A stretch of 64,000 bases of DNA from Microaerobacter geothermalis (GCF_021608135.1 NZ_JAKIHL010000001.1:248001-312000); one strand, 5' to 3'. Counted from the first letter of the stretch, positions 16,588 through 25,974 are shown. Notes: generated by a model not told the origin, from the letters alone. Numbers and translations are program-made.

Positions 16588-18915
16588 ATGGGAAAAAAAA
16601 TAGAGACAAAACAGATTCCTCTTTTGCCATTAAGGGGAATACTTGTGTATCCAGGCATGGTGCTCCATCTGGATGTTGGGAGGGAGAAATCTGTTAAAGC
16701 CTTAGAGCAAGCGATGGTGGGAGATAATCTCATATTGCTTTCCACTCAAGAAGAGGTCCATATTGAAGAACCCACTGCCGAAGATATTTATAAAGTAGGA
16801 ACCATTGCGATGGTAAGGCAAATGTTAAAGCTGCCTAATGGCACAATTAGAGTTCTTGTGGAGGGATTACACCGGGCAAAAATTATTCGCTATACAAATG
16901 AGAATGAGCTCTTTTTAGTAGAAATTGAAGAGCTTCCTGACAAAGAAGAGGTTAATCCAGAAACAGAGGCCCTGATGAGAGCGGTTCTCCATCATTTTGA
17001 ACAGTACATCAGGCTATCCAAAAAAATTTCCCCTGAAACTTTAGCTACTGTTTCAGACATTGAAGAGCCGGGGCGCTTGGCAGATATCATCTCCTCTCAT
17101 CTGTCACTAAAAATGAAGGACAAACAGATGATTTTGGAAACCAGCGATGTCAGGTTAAGACTGGAGAAACTCCTTAACATTCTAAATAATGAAAGGGAAG
17201 TTCTGGAATTAGAAAGAAAAATTGGCCAGCGCGTCAAGAAACAGATGGAAAAGACCCAAAAGGAATATTATCTGCGTGAGCAAATGAAAGCCATCCAAAA
17301 GGAGTTAGGTGAAAAGGAAGGGCGTGCAGGGGAAGTGGAAGAACTTCGCCAGCAGCTCAAAGCTTCCGATGCTCCAGATATCATTAAACAAAAGGCGGAA
17401 AAAGAAATTGAACGACTGGAGAAAATGCCTGCTACATCGGCAGAAGGAAGTGTCATTCGAACATATGTGGATTGGCTTCTTCAACTCCCTTGGGGAAAAA
17501 GAACAGAAGATAACCTAGATATTCAACACGCTGAAAAAATCCTTGATGAGGACCATTATGGTTTGGAAAAAGCAAAGGATAGAGTGTTAGAGTATCTGGC
17601 TGTTCAAAAAATGGTGGAAAAATTAAAAGGCCCAATACTTTGTCTAGTCGGACCACCCGGTGTAGGAAAAACCTCCATAGCCCGCTCAGTAGCCAGAGCG
17701 ATAGGACGTAAATTTGTTCGAATATCCCTTGGAGGTGTAAGGGATGAAGCGGAAATACGAGGACACCGGAGAACCTACGTGGGAGCTATGCCAGGGAGAA
17801 TTATTCAGGGAATGAAAACAGCCGGAACGGTAAATCCAGTATTTCTTTTGGATGAGATCGATAAAATGGCCAGTGACTTTAGAGGGGATCCATCAGCTGC
17901 CTTGTTAGAGGTATTGGATCCTGAACAAAATCACACCTTCAGTGACCACTATATCGAAGAGCCCTATGATTTGTCTAAAGTGATGTTTATCGCGACAGCA
18001 AACGCTGTTCACAACATTCCAAGACCTTTGCTGGATCGTATGGAAGTTTTATATATTTCCGGTTATACAGAAGTGGAGAAATTAAAAATTGCCCAAGGCT
18101 ACCTTCTTCCCAAACAAATGAAAGATCACGGATTGACCAAAGATAAACTGCAATTTCAAGAAGAAGCTTTAGTTAAGGTGATTCGTCAATATACCAGAGA
18201 GGCGGGAGTAAGGAATCTGGAACGGGAGCTTGGTTCCATTTGCCGTAAAGCAACAAAAATTATCGTCAGCGGTGAAAAGAAGAGGGTGATCGTGACACCC
18301 AAAACCGTAGAGCAGCTTCTTGGAAAACCCAAATATCGCTATGGAACTGCCGAAAAGGAGGATCTTCTTGGTGCAGCAACAGGTCTTGCTTGGACCGAAG
18401 CGGGAGGAGATACCTTGACCATTGAGGTGACTGTCTTGTCCGGTAAAGGGAAATTGACATTAACGGGAAAATTGGGAGATGTCATGAAGGAATCTGCCCA
18501 GGCTGCCTTTAGTTATATTCGATCCAGGGCTGGAGCCCTTCAGATCGATCCTGAATTTCATGAGAAACATGATATCCATATCCATGTTCCTGAAGGGGCA
18601 ATTCCAAAGGATGGACCATCAGCTGGGATCACGATGGCAACGGCCCTCGTTTCAGCATTAACTGGGAAGAAAGTTTCTAGAGAAGTTGGTATGACTGGGG
18701 AAATTACTTTGAGGGGTGCCATTCTTCCCATTGGAGGATTAAAAGAAAAAGCATTAAGCGCCCATCGGGCGGGATTAAAAACGGTCATTTTGCCTGCTGA
18801 TAATGAGAAGGATATTGATGATATTCCTGAATCTGTAAGAAAGGATTTAACCTTTATTCCGGTAAAACACATGGATGAAGTACTAAAACATGCATTGGTG
18901 GATAAAAAGAAATGA
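16588..18915 (+). CDS. lonA: ATP-dependent protease LonA
   Basis: The 775-residue length matches LonA. It has an N-terminal substrate domain (1-200, [16 protein letters not shown]-type start), coiled-coil (about 205-270), AAA+ domain (Walker [13 protein letters not shown] near 357, Walker [11 protein letters not shown]) and a C-terminal protease domain with catalytic Ser in [15 protein letters not shown] and Lys in [13 protein letters not shown]. It degrades misfolded and regulatory proteins in the cytoplasm. The start is ATG 16588, since CGGAGGTG lies 8 bases before it; ATG 16584 is in another frame and runs into a stop. Its stop overlaps the ysxC start (ATGA). Confidence 0.97.
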   Translation: MGKKIETKQIPLLPLRGILVYPGMVLHLDVGREKSVKALEQAMVGDNLILLSTQEEVHIEEPTAEDIYKVGTIAMVRQMLKLPNGTIRVLVEGLHRAKIIRYTNENELFLVEIEELPDKEEVNPETEALMRAVLHHFEQYIRLSKKISPETLATVSDIEEPGRLADIISSHLSLKMKDKQMILETSDVRLRLEKLLNILNNEREVLELERKIGQRVKKQMEKTQKEYYLREQMKAIQKELGEKEGRAGEVEELRQQLKASDAPDIIKQKAEKEIERLEKMPATSAEGSVIRTYVDWLLQLPWGKRTEDNLDIQHAEKILDEDHYGLEKAKDRVLEYLAVQKMVEKLKGPILCLVGPPGVGKTSIARSVARAIGRKFVRISLGGVRDEAEIRGHRRTYVGAMPGRIIQGMKTAGTVNPVFLLDEIDKMASDFRGDPSAALLEVLDPEQNHTFSDHYIEEPYDLSKVMFIATANAVHNIPRPLLDRMEVLYISGYTEVEKLKIAQGYLLPKQMKDHGLTKDKLQFQEEALVKVIRQYTREAGVRNLERELGSICRKATKIIVSGEKKRVIVTPKTVEQLLGKPKYRYGTAEKEDLLGAATGLAWTEAGGDTLTIEVTVLSGKGKLTLTGKLGDVMKESAQAAFSYIRSRAGALQIDPEFHEKHDIHIHVPEGAIPKDGPSAGITMATALVSALTGKKVSREVGMTGEITLRGAILPIGGLKEKALSAHRAGLKTVILPADNEKDIDDIPESVRKDLTFIPVKHMDEVLKHALVDKKK

Positions 18916-19502
18916 AAATAACGGATGCTCATTTTGTAATCAGTGCCGTTTCTCCAAATCAATATCCAAATGACGCCCTGCCGGAGATTGCTCTGGTCGG
19001 GCGTTCAAATGTTGGAAAGTCCTCCCTGATTAACTGTCTTATTCGGCGGAAATCTTTGGCAAGGACTAGTTCGAAACCCGGTAAAACCCAAACCCTGAAT
19101 TACTACCGGATTAATCAATCCTTTTATTTTGTTGATTTGCCGGGATATGGATTTGCCAAAGTATCTAAAAAAGTGAAAGAAGAATGGGGAAGAATGATAG
19201 AGTCTTATCTGAGAAATCGAAAGGAATTGCGACTGGTGATCCAACTCATCGATGTCCGTCATCCTCCAACGAAGGATGATCAGGATATGTATCGCTGGCT
19301 AACACATTATCAGATTCCTACCCTGGTTGTAGCGACAAAAGCGGATAAAATTCCAAGGGGAAAATGGCAAAAACATATGAAAATCGTGAAAGAAACTTTA
19401 GAAATGAACAAACAGGATCCGGGTGTTCTATTTTCTGCAGAAACTGCACAGGGCAGGGATGAGATATGGTCTTATCTTATGGACTATATTAACCGCCACT
19501 AA
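18912..19502 (+). CDS. ysxC: Ribosome-biogenesis GTPase YsxC/EngB
   Basis: This 196-residue essential-type GTPase has G1 [10 protein letters not shown]3 DLPGYGFA and G4 TKADK. In B. subtilis it is required for 50S subunit maturation. The ATG overlaps the lonA stop (ATGA), the same coupling seen in B. subtilis lonA-ysxC. In B. subtilis hemA follows soon after; here about 26 kb of other genes, mainly for nitrate respiration, lie in between. No terminator is visible after it. Confidence 0.96.
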   Translation: MKITDAHFVISAVSPNQYPNDALPEIALVGRSNVGKSSLINCLIRRKSLARTSSKPGKTQTLNYYRINQSFYFVDLPGYGFAKVSKKVKEEWGRMIESYLRNRKELRLVIQLIDVRHPPTKDDQDMYRWLTHYQIPTLVVATKADKIPRGKWQKHMKIVKETLEMNKQDPGVLFSAETAQGRDEIWSYLMDYINRH

Positions 19503-19629
19503 GAATTTCACTCTAGCGTTTTTGTGAATCTGTCAAAAATTATTCATACTTTTTGAAAATTACTGTGATATTTTTCATTGTAAAATAGAGGCGAGAGGTT
19601 AGAATGAGGATAAAAAATGGAGGCGTTCG

Positions 19630-20637
19630 ATGAAGCAGATTGCACATGGTGAGGGAAAATATCAAGTCGTTTTGGAAGGCTATCATCAAGGGGATGACTT
19701 GGTCTTTCATCTTTATGGTGGAACTAAACCCCATATTGGAGCAATTGCCTTGTCATCTTTTTATCAAAACCAAATGGAAGTATCTCATTCTTACTCTCTT
19801 CCCCATCATAAGGAACAATCGCTGGCTGAAGAGGCAATTCGATCCCTTCAACCATTGGTTGACGGCTCCGTTCTTATTTCAGTCGGAATTCATATTGATG
19901 ATGCTACTGCTGAAGAAATTTCTCTTCTCGTTCACAACGCGAGAATGTGCATCAAAGAGTGGGCTCAATGGTATCGAAAAGCCTCTGTTCATGGTGTGAT
20001 TTTGGCAGGGGGCAGAAGCTCCCGCATGGGGATGGACAAGACCATTCTTCCAATTGCAGGGACCCCGTTAATTCAAAAAACCTTGAATACTCTTCGTCAG
20101 GTGTCAGATAAGGTTACAGTTAGTGTGAATGATATGTCTCGTTCCAATTATGCCAGGCTTTTTGGAGAAGTGGTTTGGAAAGCAGATGAAAGCCATGTAG
20201 CTGGAATGGGTCCGATGGCTGGCATGTTCACGGCAATGAAAGGAAGTTTATCTTCTTATCACATTGTGGTCGCCTGTGATATGCCTTTTTTACAGGGCAC
20301 TTTTTTAGAGTGGATGGTGGAAATTGCCAAGGCCGAGGGAGCAGATGCGGTAGTTCCCATTGGCCATGATGGAAAAATTCATCCTCTTCACGGAGTGTAT
20401 CATCGAAGATGTCTGCCCGTTATTCAGCAACTGTTAGAGGCAAAAAAACCTCGTATGCTGGGACTGCTTGAAGCAGCAAATGTAAAGTATCTCAATCCGG
20501 ATACCATAGAAAAGAAAGGCTTTTCTGCCGAATCATTCATGAATATGAATAGCCCCGAAGATTATAAACGAATTATTCAGATCATGGAAGATAGAGAAGG
20601 GAAGGAAAAAAATGATACGACCCCGAAACGTGATTAA
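19630..20637 (+). CDS. mobA: Fusion: LpdD-like domain + MobA Mo-cofactor guanylyltransferase
   Basis: The protein has 335 residues. Residues about 118-330 are a MobA nucleotidyltransferase (GVILAGGRSSRMG at 122-134, Asp-Lys at 136-137, CDMPFL in the middle), which attaches GMP to molybdopterin and leads to bis-MGD needed by NapA. Residues 1 to about 115 are an extra domain. GGTKPHIG (30-37), a basic HHKEQ segment and GIHIDDAT (86-93) resemble LpdD/gallate decarboxylase subunit D-like proteins, a family linked to prenylated flavin chaperones. I know of no established MobA architecture with this domain; its job here is unknown. It overlaps moeA by 26 bases and starts the Mo-cofactor operon. Confidence 0.8.
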   Translation: MKQIAHGEGKYQVVLEGYHQGDDLVFHLYGGTKPHIGAIALSSFYQNQMEVSHSYSLPHHKEQSLAEEAIRSLQPLVDGSVLISVGIHIDDATAEEISLLVHNARMCIKEWAQWYRKASVHGVILAGGRSSRMGMDKTILPIAGTPLIQKTLNTLRQVSDKVTVSVNDMSRSNYARLFGEVVWKADESHVAGMGPMAGMFTAMKGSLSSYHIVVACDMPFLQGTFLEWMVEIAKAEGADAVVPIGHDGKIHPLHGVYHRRCLPVIQQLLEAKKPRMLGLLEAANVKYLNPDTIEKKGFSAESFMNMNSPEDYKRIIQIMEDREGKEKNDTTPKRD

Positions 20638-21877
20638 GGTTGAGGAAGCAGTAGAAAAGGTGATGCAATTTATTCATCCTATGAAGGTTGAACAAGTTCC
20701 TATAGAAGAAGCCTATGGTCGCTACCTGGCAGAACCCCTGATTGCCGATCATGATATTCCCTTTAGGGATCGCTCTCCATTAGATGGGTTTGCCATTCGT
20801 TCGGAGGATACCATCGGTGCCACCCATGAAAATCCGATCACCCTCAGGGTAATTGAAGAGGTCGGGGCCGGTCAATTGGCCTCAAAAAGAGTGGGAAAAA
20901 AAGAAGCCATACGAATCATGACAGGAGCCGACATGCCCGAAGGAGCCAATGCAGTTGTCATGTTAGAGATGGTGAAAGAATTGCCGGATAAGGGATTAAT
21001 ACAGATCCCTGTATCGTTTACCCCGGGACAGAATGTCTCGAAAAGGGGAGAAGATATTCACGAAGGAAAATCATTAGTTCCATCGGGAACCCGTATTGGT
21101 CCTGGGGAGATTACGTTGTTGGCTACTTTCGGATATGCAAAGGTACCCGTTTATAAAAAGCCGGTTGTTGGAATTTTAGCAACAGGAACGGAATTATTAT
21201 CAGTGGAACAATCTTTGAAACCGGGAAAAATTCGCAACAGCAATTCATACATGGTTGCATCGTTGCTTATAAAATATGGAGCAGAACCACGTATTTTTCA
21301 ACCAGTCCAGGATGATGTGGAGAAGTCTGTGAAAGCAGTGGAGCATGCATTGACAGAAGTGGATTACCTAATCACCACCGGGGGGGTCTCCGTGGGTGAT
21401 TACGATGTGATGATCGACGTATTTTCCCGCGTTGGAGCAGAAATTGTTTTTGACAAGATTGCCATGAGACCAGGGAGCCCTACCACCTTTGCAGTAAGGG
21501 ATAAGAAGCTCATTTTTGGTTTGTCAGGAAATCCAGCCGCCTGTTTTGTCGGATTCGAATTATATGTAAGACCTGCCATTTTGTCGATGATGTCGGTAGA
21601 ACATCCCTATATGCTGAAGTTGGAAGCCTTTTTGGATGGAGATTTTAAGAAGCCTTCTGCGTATCCACGATTCGTAAGGGCAAAAGCTTATGTAAAAGAG
21701 GGGCAATTTCGGGTGAAACCTGTCGGATTGGATAAAGCGGGAGTGACATCAACGCTAAAAGATGCCAACTGTTTGGTCTATATTCCGGCAGGCGGCCGCG
21801 GGATCAATGAAAATGATCGAGTTTCAGTTCTCATGTTGGAGATGCCGGAGGGTTATTCATATGATTCCAGTGTTTAA
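20612..21877 (+). CDS. moeA: Molybdopterin molybdenumtransferase MoeA
   Basis: This 421-residue enzyme inserts molybdate into adenylylated molybdopterin in the cytoplasm. The segments DRSPLDGFAIRSEDT and MTGADMPEGANAVVMLE are in the N-terminal MoeA domains; ILATGTELL, TTGGVSVGDYD and FGLSGNPAACFVGFE form the MoeA/MogA-like catalytic domain; domain IV follows. Length is normal. The start overlaps the 3' end of mobA, and its own 3' end overlaps mobB, so mobA-moeA-mobB are translationally coupled. Confidence 0.95.
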   Translation: MIRPRNVIKVEEAVEKVMQFIHPMKVEQVPIEEAYGRYLAEPLIADHDIPFRDRSPLDGFAIRSEDTIGATHENPITLRVIEEVGAGQLASKRVGKKEAIRIMTGADMPEGANAVVMLEMVKELPDKGLIQIPVSFTPGQNVSKRGEDIHEGKSLVPSGTRIGPGEITLLATFGYAKVPVYKKPVVGILATGTELLSVEQSLKPGKIRNSNSYMVASLLIKYGAEPRIFQPVQDDVEKSVKAVEHALTEVDYLITTGGVSVGDYDVMIDVFSRVGAEIVFDKIAMRPGSPTTFAVRDKKLIFGLSGNPAACFVGFELYVRPAILSMMSVEHPYMLKLEAFLDGDFKKPSAYPRFVRAKAYVKEGQFRVKPVGLDKAGVTSTLKDANCLVYIPAGGRGINENDRVSVLMLEMPEGYSYDSSV

Positions 21878-22382
21878 TCTGGTAGGATATTCAAACAGTG
21901 GTAAAACCACCTTAATTTGCCGTCTCATAGAAAAATTTAAAATCTTGGGATGGCGTGTGGCTACCTTAAAACATGATGTTCACGGCTTTGAGATGGACAG
22001 AGAGGGTAAAGACACATGGAAACATCGGCAGGCTGGGGCAGATGTGGTCTCCATCTCATCCCGGGGGAACATGGCGATATTAGGCTTTCGTGAAAATGAT
22101 TGGTCTTTGGGCGAATTGTTAAGTAAAATAGAAGGAGTAGATGTGATTTTGGTGGAGGGATATAAAGGTTCCTCTCTCCCCAAAATGGTGCTCTTGCGGA
22201 ACCAGGAAGACTTTGTGCTGTTACATTCCCTTCAACAGGTGAAGGGTGTTGTATATTGGGAGAAAGAAGGAATAGAGAATATTCCTTACCCATGTTTTCA
22301 TATCGAGCAAATTGACGCAATTTTTAATTTGGTATACCAGGAAGTATTGACACAGAAAAAGATGGGAGTAGAAGGGGGATGA
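21861..22382 (+). CDS. mobB: MobB, Mo-cofactor biosynthesis GTP-binding adaptor
   Basis: This 173-residue P-loop protein begins MIPVFNLVGYSNSGKTTLI, where GYSNSGKT is the Walker A motif of MobB. The segment LKHDVHGFEMDREGKDTWKH is also diagnostic. MobB helps MobA in bis-MGD assembly. The start is ATG 21861 behind GGAGGG inside the moeA 3' end; a longer in-frame reading from 21762 is just moeA sequence in another frame. It overlaps moeA by 17 bases. Confidence 0.93.
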   Translation: MIPVFNLVGYSNSGKTTLICRLIEKFKILGWRVATLKHDVHGFEMDREGKDTWKHRQAGADVVSISSRGNMAILGFRENDWSLGELLSKIEGVDVILVEGYKGSSLPKMVLLRNQEDFVLLHSLQQVKGVVYWEKEGIENIPYPCFHIEQIDAIFNLVYQEVLTQKKMGVEGG

Positions 22383-22385
22383 AAA

Positions 22386-23066
22386 ATGATGAAAGTTTCC
22401 ATCCAGTTATTTGCCGGATTGGCGGAGGCCATCGGTTCTGGTACACTTGAATTGGATTGGGGTGCAGAAAGAAATCTCGGTGAGATGAGGAATTTCTTAA
22501 TGGAGAAATACCCTGATGCAGCACCTTTAATCAGGCAAAGTTTTTTCTCGGTTAATCATGAATATGCCGATGATAAAGAGTTGATTGAAGAAGGGGATGA
22601 ATTGGCCCTTATACCACCAGTAAGCGGTGGGGAAGAGGATTATTTTCTGATTACAGAGGAGCCGGTCTCTATTGAACAGGTGATCTCTAAAGTGGTTCAC
22701 CCCGATGCCGGAGCGGTCAATAGCTTTATAGGTACGGTAAGAGAATTAACCAAAGGGAAAAAAACCCTTTATTTAGAGTATGAAGCGTATGTTCCAATGG
22801 CCTTAAGGAAAATGAAACAAATTGGCGATGAGATTAAGAAGAAATGGCCGGACGCGAAGGTTGCCATTACTCATCGCATCGGACATCTTGAGATATCTGA
22901 TGTCGCTGTGGTGATCGCTGTATCGACGCCCCATCGTCATGATTCCTTTGAAGCCTGTCGTTATGCCATCGAAAGAATCAAAGAAATGGTTCCCATCTGG
23001 AAGAAAGAATTTTGGGAAGATGGTGAGTCATGGGTTGGAAATCAACAAGGAACCATTTCCTACTAA
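22386..23066 (+). CDS. MoaD-MoaE fusion (molybdopterin synthase in one chain)
   Basis: The 226-residue protein consists of an N-terminal ubiquitin-like MoaD domain (1-82) ending in PPVSGG, with the Gly-Gly at 81-82, joined directly to a MoaE domain (about 88-226; NSFIGTVRELTKGK, LEYEAYVPMA, VAITHRIGHLEISD, PIWKKEFWEDG). MoaD must expose a C-terminal Gly to carry sulfur, so a fusion needs cleavage after Gly 82. Mycobacterium tuberculosis MoaX is a known fusion that is processed in this way. Two consecutive ATGs (22386, 22389) are possible starts after GAAGGGGG. moaA, moaB and moaC are not in the window. Confidence 0.92.
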   Translation: MMKVSIQLFAGLAEAIGSGTLELDWGAERNLGEMRNFLMEKYPDAAPLIRQSFFSVNHEYADDKELIEEGDELALIPPVSGGEEDYFLITEEPVSIEQVISKVVHPDAGAVNSFIGTVRELTKGKKTLYLEYEAYVPMALRKMKQIGDEIKKKWPDAKVAITHRIGHLEISDVAVVIAVSTPHRHDSFEACRYAIERIKEMVPIWKKEFWEDGESWVGNQQGTISY

Positions 23067-23143
23067 AATAATTCTTGTGTATACAAATTGTTCTGAGGAG
23101 ATATGGAAGGTTAAGAGGTTGGAAGTTAAAAGAGGATGAAAAT

Positions 23144-23902
23144 ATGGAAGATAAAAATTTAGAGTTAACCGAACACTTGGAAGAACTGCGAAGAAGAATC
23201 ATTTATTCAATCATTTTTTATGCCATCGCCATTATCATCGGGTTTGTATTTTCTGGCAAAGTGATGAATTATCTGAAAAATGCCCCTGCTGCAAGGGGGC
23301 TAAGCTGGAATGTATTTGCATTATCCGATGCACTTACGGTTTATATAAAAATTTCCATGATTCTCGGAACGGTCCTGGCTATCCCTTTTATCCTGTATCA
23401 GATTTGGGCATTCGTGAAACCAGGTTTAAAAAAACATGAGCAGAAAATAGCCTTGCGGTTTATTCCTGCTGCCACATTCCTCTTTATCTTTGGGATTGGA
23501 TTTTCCTATTGGGTGATTTTCCCCATGATTGTGGACTTTATGAAAACCATTACAGAGCAGGTTGGGGCCAACGAAATCTATGGTATTCATCAATATTTTA
23601 ATTTTATGTTCCGAATCATTATCCCTTTTGGTATCCTGTTTGAATTGCCAATTATCGCCATGTTTTTAACCAGGTTGCGCATTGTGAATCCCAGAAGACT
23701 GGCTCGCATGAGAAAATATGCCTATTTCGTTTTGTTTATCATTGCAGCATCCATCACTCCTCCGGAATTGATCTCTGAGATTATGGTAACCATCCCGCTT
23801 ATCCTGTTGTATGAATTCAGCATATGGCTTTCTAAGTTAGTTTATAAGAAGCAGCAAGAGGAAGATATAGAGGTTGAACAGGAGTTTTCTTCAGCAGATT
23901 AG
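23144..23902 (+). CDS. tatC: Tat translocase subunit TatC
   Basis: This 252-residue polytopic protein with six predicted helices begins LTEHLEELRRRI, the diagnostic N-terminal motif for twin-arginine signal recognition, and contains FVKPGLKKHEQK and the middle-helix motif FGILFELPIIA. The start is ATG 23144 after AGAGGA; the in-frame ATG at 23075 gives 23 extra residues without family similarity. Its place between Mo-cofactor genes and nap genes, with tatA nearby, suggests a Tat system dedicated to NapA export, as B. subtilis has dedicated TatA/TatC pairs. Confidence 0.95.
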   Translation: MEDKNLELTEHLEELRRRIIYSIIFYAIAIIIGFVFSGKVMNYLKNAPAARGLSWNVFALSDALTVYIKISMILGTVLAIPFILYQIWAFVKPGLKKHEQKIALRFIPAATFLFIFGIGFSYWVIFPMIVDFMKTITEQVGANEIYGIHQYFNFMFRIIIPFGILFELPIIAMFLTRLRIVNPRRLARMRKYAYFVLFIIAASITPPELISEIMVTIPLILLYEFSIWLSKLVYKKQQEEDIEVEQEFSSAD

Positions 23903-23906
23903 CATG

Positions 23907-23939
23907 CATGACCCGCAGGGTCACAAATTGATATGAAAA
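23907..23939 (-). repeat. Second dispersed repeat, copy 2 (inverted)
   Basis: The reverse complement matches 28 of 33 positions with 7411-7443. It contains the hairpin TGACCC-GCA-GGGTCA and is followed by a perfect 10-bp hairpin, GATATGAAAA/TTTTCATATC (23930-23953). It lies in the 121-base gap between tatC and the ferredoxin gene. Confidence 0.6.
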
Positions 23940-24023
23940 GGTATTTTCATATCAAAGATATGAATAATATGGGGACTTTGACTGGAAGGGAGGGACCTGT
24001 TCTTTTATAGAACCGGGTATAAT

Positions 24024-24581
24024 TTGGAAGATGATGTATTAGACAGGCGTCGTTTTTTAAAGGAAAATGTCCAATCCCTGGTGAAGACTTTTGGATTTTT
24101 TGTGAAAGAACAAATCGAAGATACTAGAAAATACATCCGTCCTCCAGGTGTTGTTGACGAACAATCCTTCTTGTTAATATGTAACCGGTGTGGAGATTGC
24201 CAAACAGCTTGTCCCCAGGACATTATTCTTCTACTGGGGCCAAAAGCAGGGAAACATGTGGGTACCCCTATTCTAAATCTTTATCATAATCCATGTACAC
24301 TTTGTATGAAATGTGTAGAGGTTTGTCCCACTGGCGCATTATCCCCCACTCCCAAGGAAAAAGTAAAGCTGGGAGTGGCAAAAATCAACCCCTCCCGCTG
24401 TTTTGCGTGGAAAGGGGAACAACCCTGTGATTATTGTAAAGTTTTTTGCCCATTGGAGGAAAAGGCGGTTAAAATAGAAGATGGAAAACCTTTTATTATT
24501 CCTGAACGGTGCAATGGATGCGGGGAATGCAAGCATTATTGTGTATCAGGGAAGGATACCATTCAAATTATGGTTCAGTAA
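24024..24581 (+). CDS. Multi-cluster ferredoxin, NapF/NapG-like
   Basis: This 185-residue protein has four Cys-rich groups (CNRCGDCQTACP; CTLCMKCVEVCP; CDYCKVFCP; CNGCGECKHYC), enough for up to four [4Fe-4S] clusters. KYIRPPGVVDEQSFLLICNR matches the start of the mature part of the napG product in this cluster, so the two are paralogues. The N-terminus has DRRRFLKE but no hydrophobic stretch, so export is doubtful and it probably works in the cytoplasm, perhaps like NapF on NapA maturation. The start is a TTG with a weak ribosome site; no better in-frame start exists. It lies between tatC and tatA. Confidence 0.8.
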   Translation: MEDDVLDRRRFLKENVQSLVKTFGFFVKEQIEDTRKYIRPPGVVDEQSFLLICNRCGDCQTACPQDIILLLGPKAGKHVGTPILNLYHNPCTLCMKCVEVCPTGALSPTPKEKVKLGVAKINPSRCFAWKGEQPCDYCKVFCPLEEKAVKIEDGKPFIIPERCNGCGECKHYCVSGKDTIQIMVQ

Positions 24582-24607
24582 TGATAATTTATTAAAAAAG
24601 GAGAGTA

Positions 24608-24826
24608 ATGAACATGTTGTCTAACATTGGAATTCCAGGTCTAATCTTGATTTTAATTCTGGCGCTGGTGATATTCGGTCCGAAAAAATTGCCTGAAATT
24701 GGACGGGCTTTTGGTCAGACTTTAAGGGAATTTAAAAAGTCAACAAAAGAGTTGACTTCTGATGTCATGGAAGAATTAGACGAAATAGAGGATAAGAAAA
24801 AGGAAAAGAAGACAGAAAACAGCTAA
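24608..24826 (+). CDS. tatA: Tat translocase subunit TatA
   Basis: This 72-residue protein has one membrane helix (about 8-23) followed by [20 protein letters not shown], the classic TatA hinge and amphipathic helix, and a charged tail. It forms the pore of the twin-arginine system with TatC, whose gene is two genes upstream. GGAGAG precedes ATG 24608; ATG 24614 is an alternative start. A terminator follows. Confidence 0.94.
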   Translation: MNMLSNIGIPGLILILILALVIFGPKKLPEIGRAFGQTLREFKKSTKELTSDVMEELDEIEDKKKEKKTENS

Positions 24827-24859
24827 ACCACTTTCAGACGACAAAGAAAACTTACTCAT

Positions 24860-24886
24860 TCTCCAGTTAAAACTGGAGATTTTTTG
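24860..24886 (+). terminator. Terminator after tatA
   Basis: The stem CTCCAGTT/AACTGGAG (24861-24878) with a two-base loop is followed by ATTTTTT. It separates the Mo-cofactor/tat transcript from the cytochrome c-nap transcript. Confidence 0.85.
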
Positions 24887-25239
24887 TACAACCAGACTTT
24901 TTATGATTTGTCCGATTCTTATATTGTTAAATGGGTATTTTTCTTCACACTTTTTACAACATTTCTTTACAACATCTTCATAATTTCTGATTAGCGTATT
25001 CAGTAGGGGAAGGACTTAGTTCAATGTAATGGACTGGGTTTCTTCCCCTATTCCTTCTATTGAAAATTTCGACCAAACCAATTCATAATGTTTGTTCCAT
25101 CTCTTCCTGCTGAAGCAAGATTTTAATCCGTTATGGAGAAATGCCATCAAATGGAGGTGATGATCTTAAAAGGGAGGGATGGCCTGGAGTTGAGAGATAA
25201 AACCGATCTTTGAAAGAAAAAGAAAAGGGAGGGGAAATT
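24887..25239. other. Intergenic region upstream of the cytochrome c-nap operon
   Basis: This gap of about 350 bases has no convincing gene. It holds TTCATAATTTCT at 24977-24988, one mismatch from a 12-base motif found upstream of hemA, nirF and the oxidase gene. It also holds a long hairpin at about 25011-25054 (AGGGGAAGG...TTCTTCCCCT with an interior G-T-rich stem) without a T-tail. A promoter was not identified with confidence. Confidence 0.5.
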
Positions 25240-25953
25240 TTGAAAAAAGCAATCTTATTTGTTGTATGTTTGGCTTTTGTTGTCCTCTTGACTGCATGTT
25301 CATCGGAGACATCTGAAAAGACAGCTGCCCCGATGAACCAAGGATCTGTCCAAGGAGAAGTTGGGAAGAAAACGGACGACAGCATTTATCCAGTCCCAGC
25401 CAATTATCAGCCTTCGGTTGATAATGGAAAAAAGATATATGGACAAAGCTGTCAGTCCTGTCATGGCCAGAATGGTGAAGGTAATCCTGCCCTAGGGGCA
25501 ACAGCTATCAACAGTCCTGATTTTCTCAAGGTGGCAGATGAACCATTCTTAACCCAACTTGTGTATGGCGGAAAAAAGGCGATGCCAGCATTTAAAAGTC
25601 AGTTAACTCCAGAAGAAATAGCAGACGTGGCTGCCTATATCAGGTCATGGAGCAAGGAAGAACCGGTCCCAAGAGGTGAAAATTTTAACGTATCCATTGA
25701 ATTGGGAGAACAGATTTATAACCAGAGTTGTGTCGGCTGTCATGGTACAAATGGCGCCGGAGGGTCCGCTCCATCCTTAAATGACCAGAACTTCTTAAAG
25801 GCTGCCTCAGACCAGTATCTATTTACTTCGATTGCTGATGGTAGACGGGGTACTGCGATGACATCATTCAGCATACCTACTCAGGGAATTCAGGAATTGA
25901 GTGAGGATGAAATCAAAGCCGTTGTTTCATTTATTAGAAGTTGGCAGAAATAG
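25240..25953 (+). CDS. Dihaem cytochrome c lipoprotein
   Basis: From the TTG at 25240 (GGGAGGGG just upstream) the 237-residue protein has a lipoprotein signal peptide with lipobox LTAC (Cys 20), a linker, and two class I cytochrome c domains: CQSCH at 71-75 with distal Met in KKAMPAF (115), and CVGCH at 164-168 with distal Met near 207 (GTAMTSF). It would be anchored to the outer face of the membrane. Located directly before napA, it may replace the usual NapB dihaem cytochrome, though it is not related to NapB. The upstream in-frame start at 25210 would read through the ribosome site. Confidence 0.9.
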   Translation: MKKAILFVVCLAFVVLLTACSSETSEKTAAPMNQGSVQGEVGKKTDDSIYPVPANYQPSVDNGKKIYGQSCQSCHGQNGEGNPALGATAINSPDFLKVADEPFLTQLVYGGKKAMPAFKSQLTPEEIADVAAYIRSWSKEEPVPRGENFNVSIELGEQIYNQSCVGCHGTNGAGGSAPSLNDQNFLKAASDQYLFTSIADGRRGTAMTSFSIPTQGIQELSEDEIKAVVSFIRSWQK

Positions 25954-25974
25954 CAAATAGAGGAGGTGTAATAA

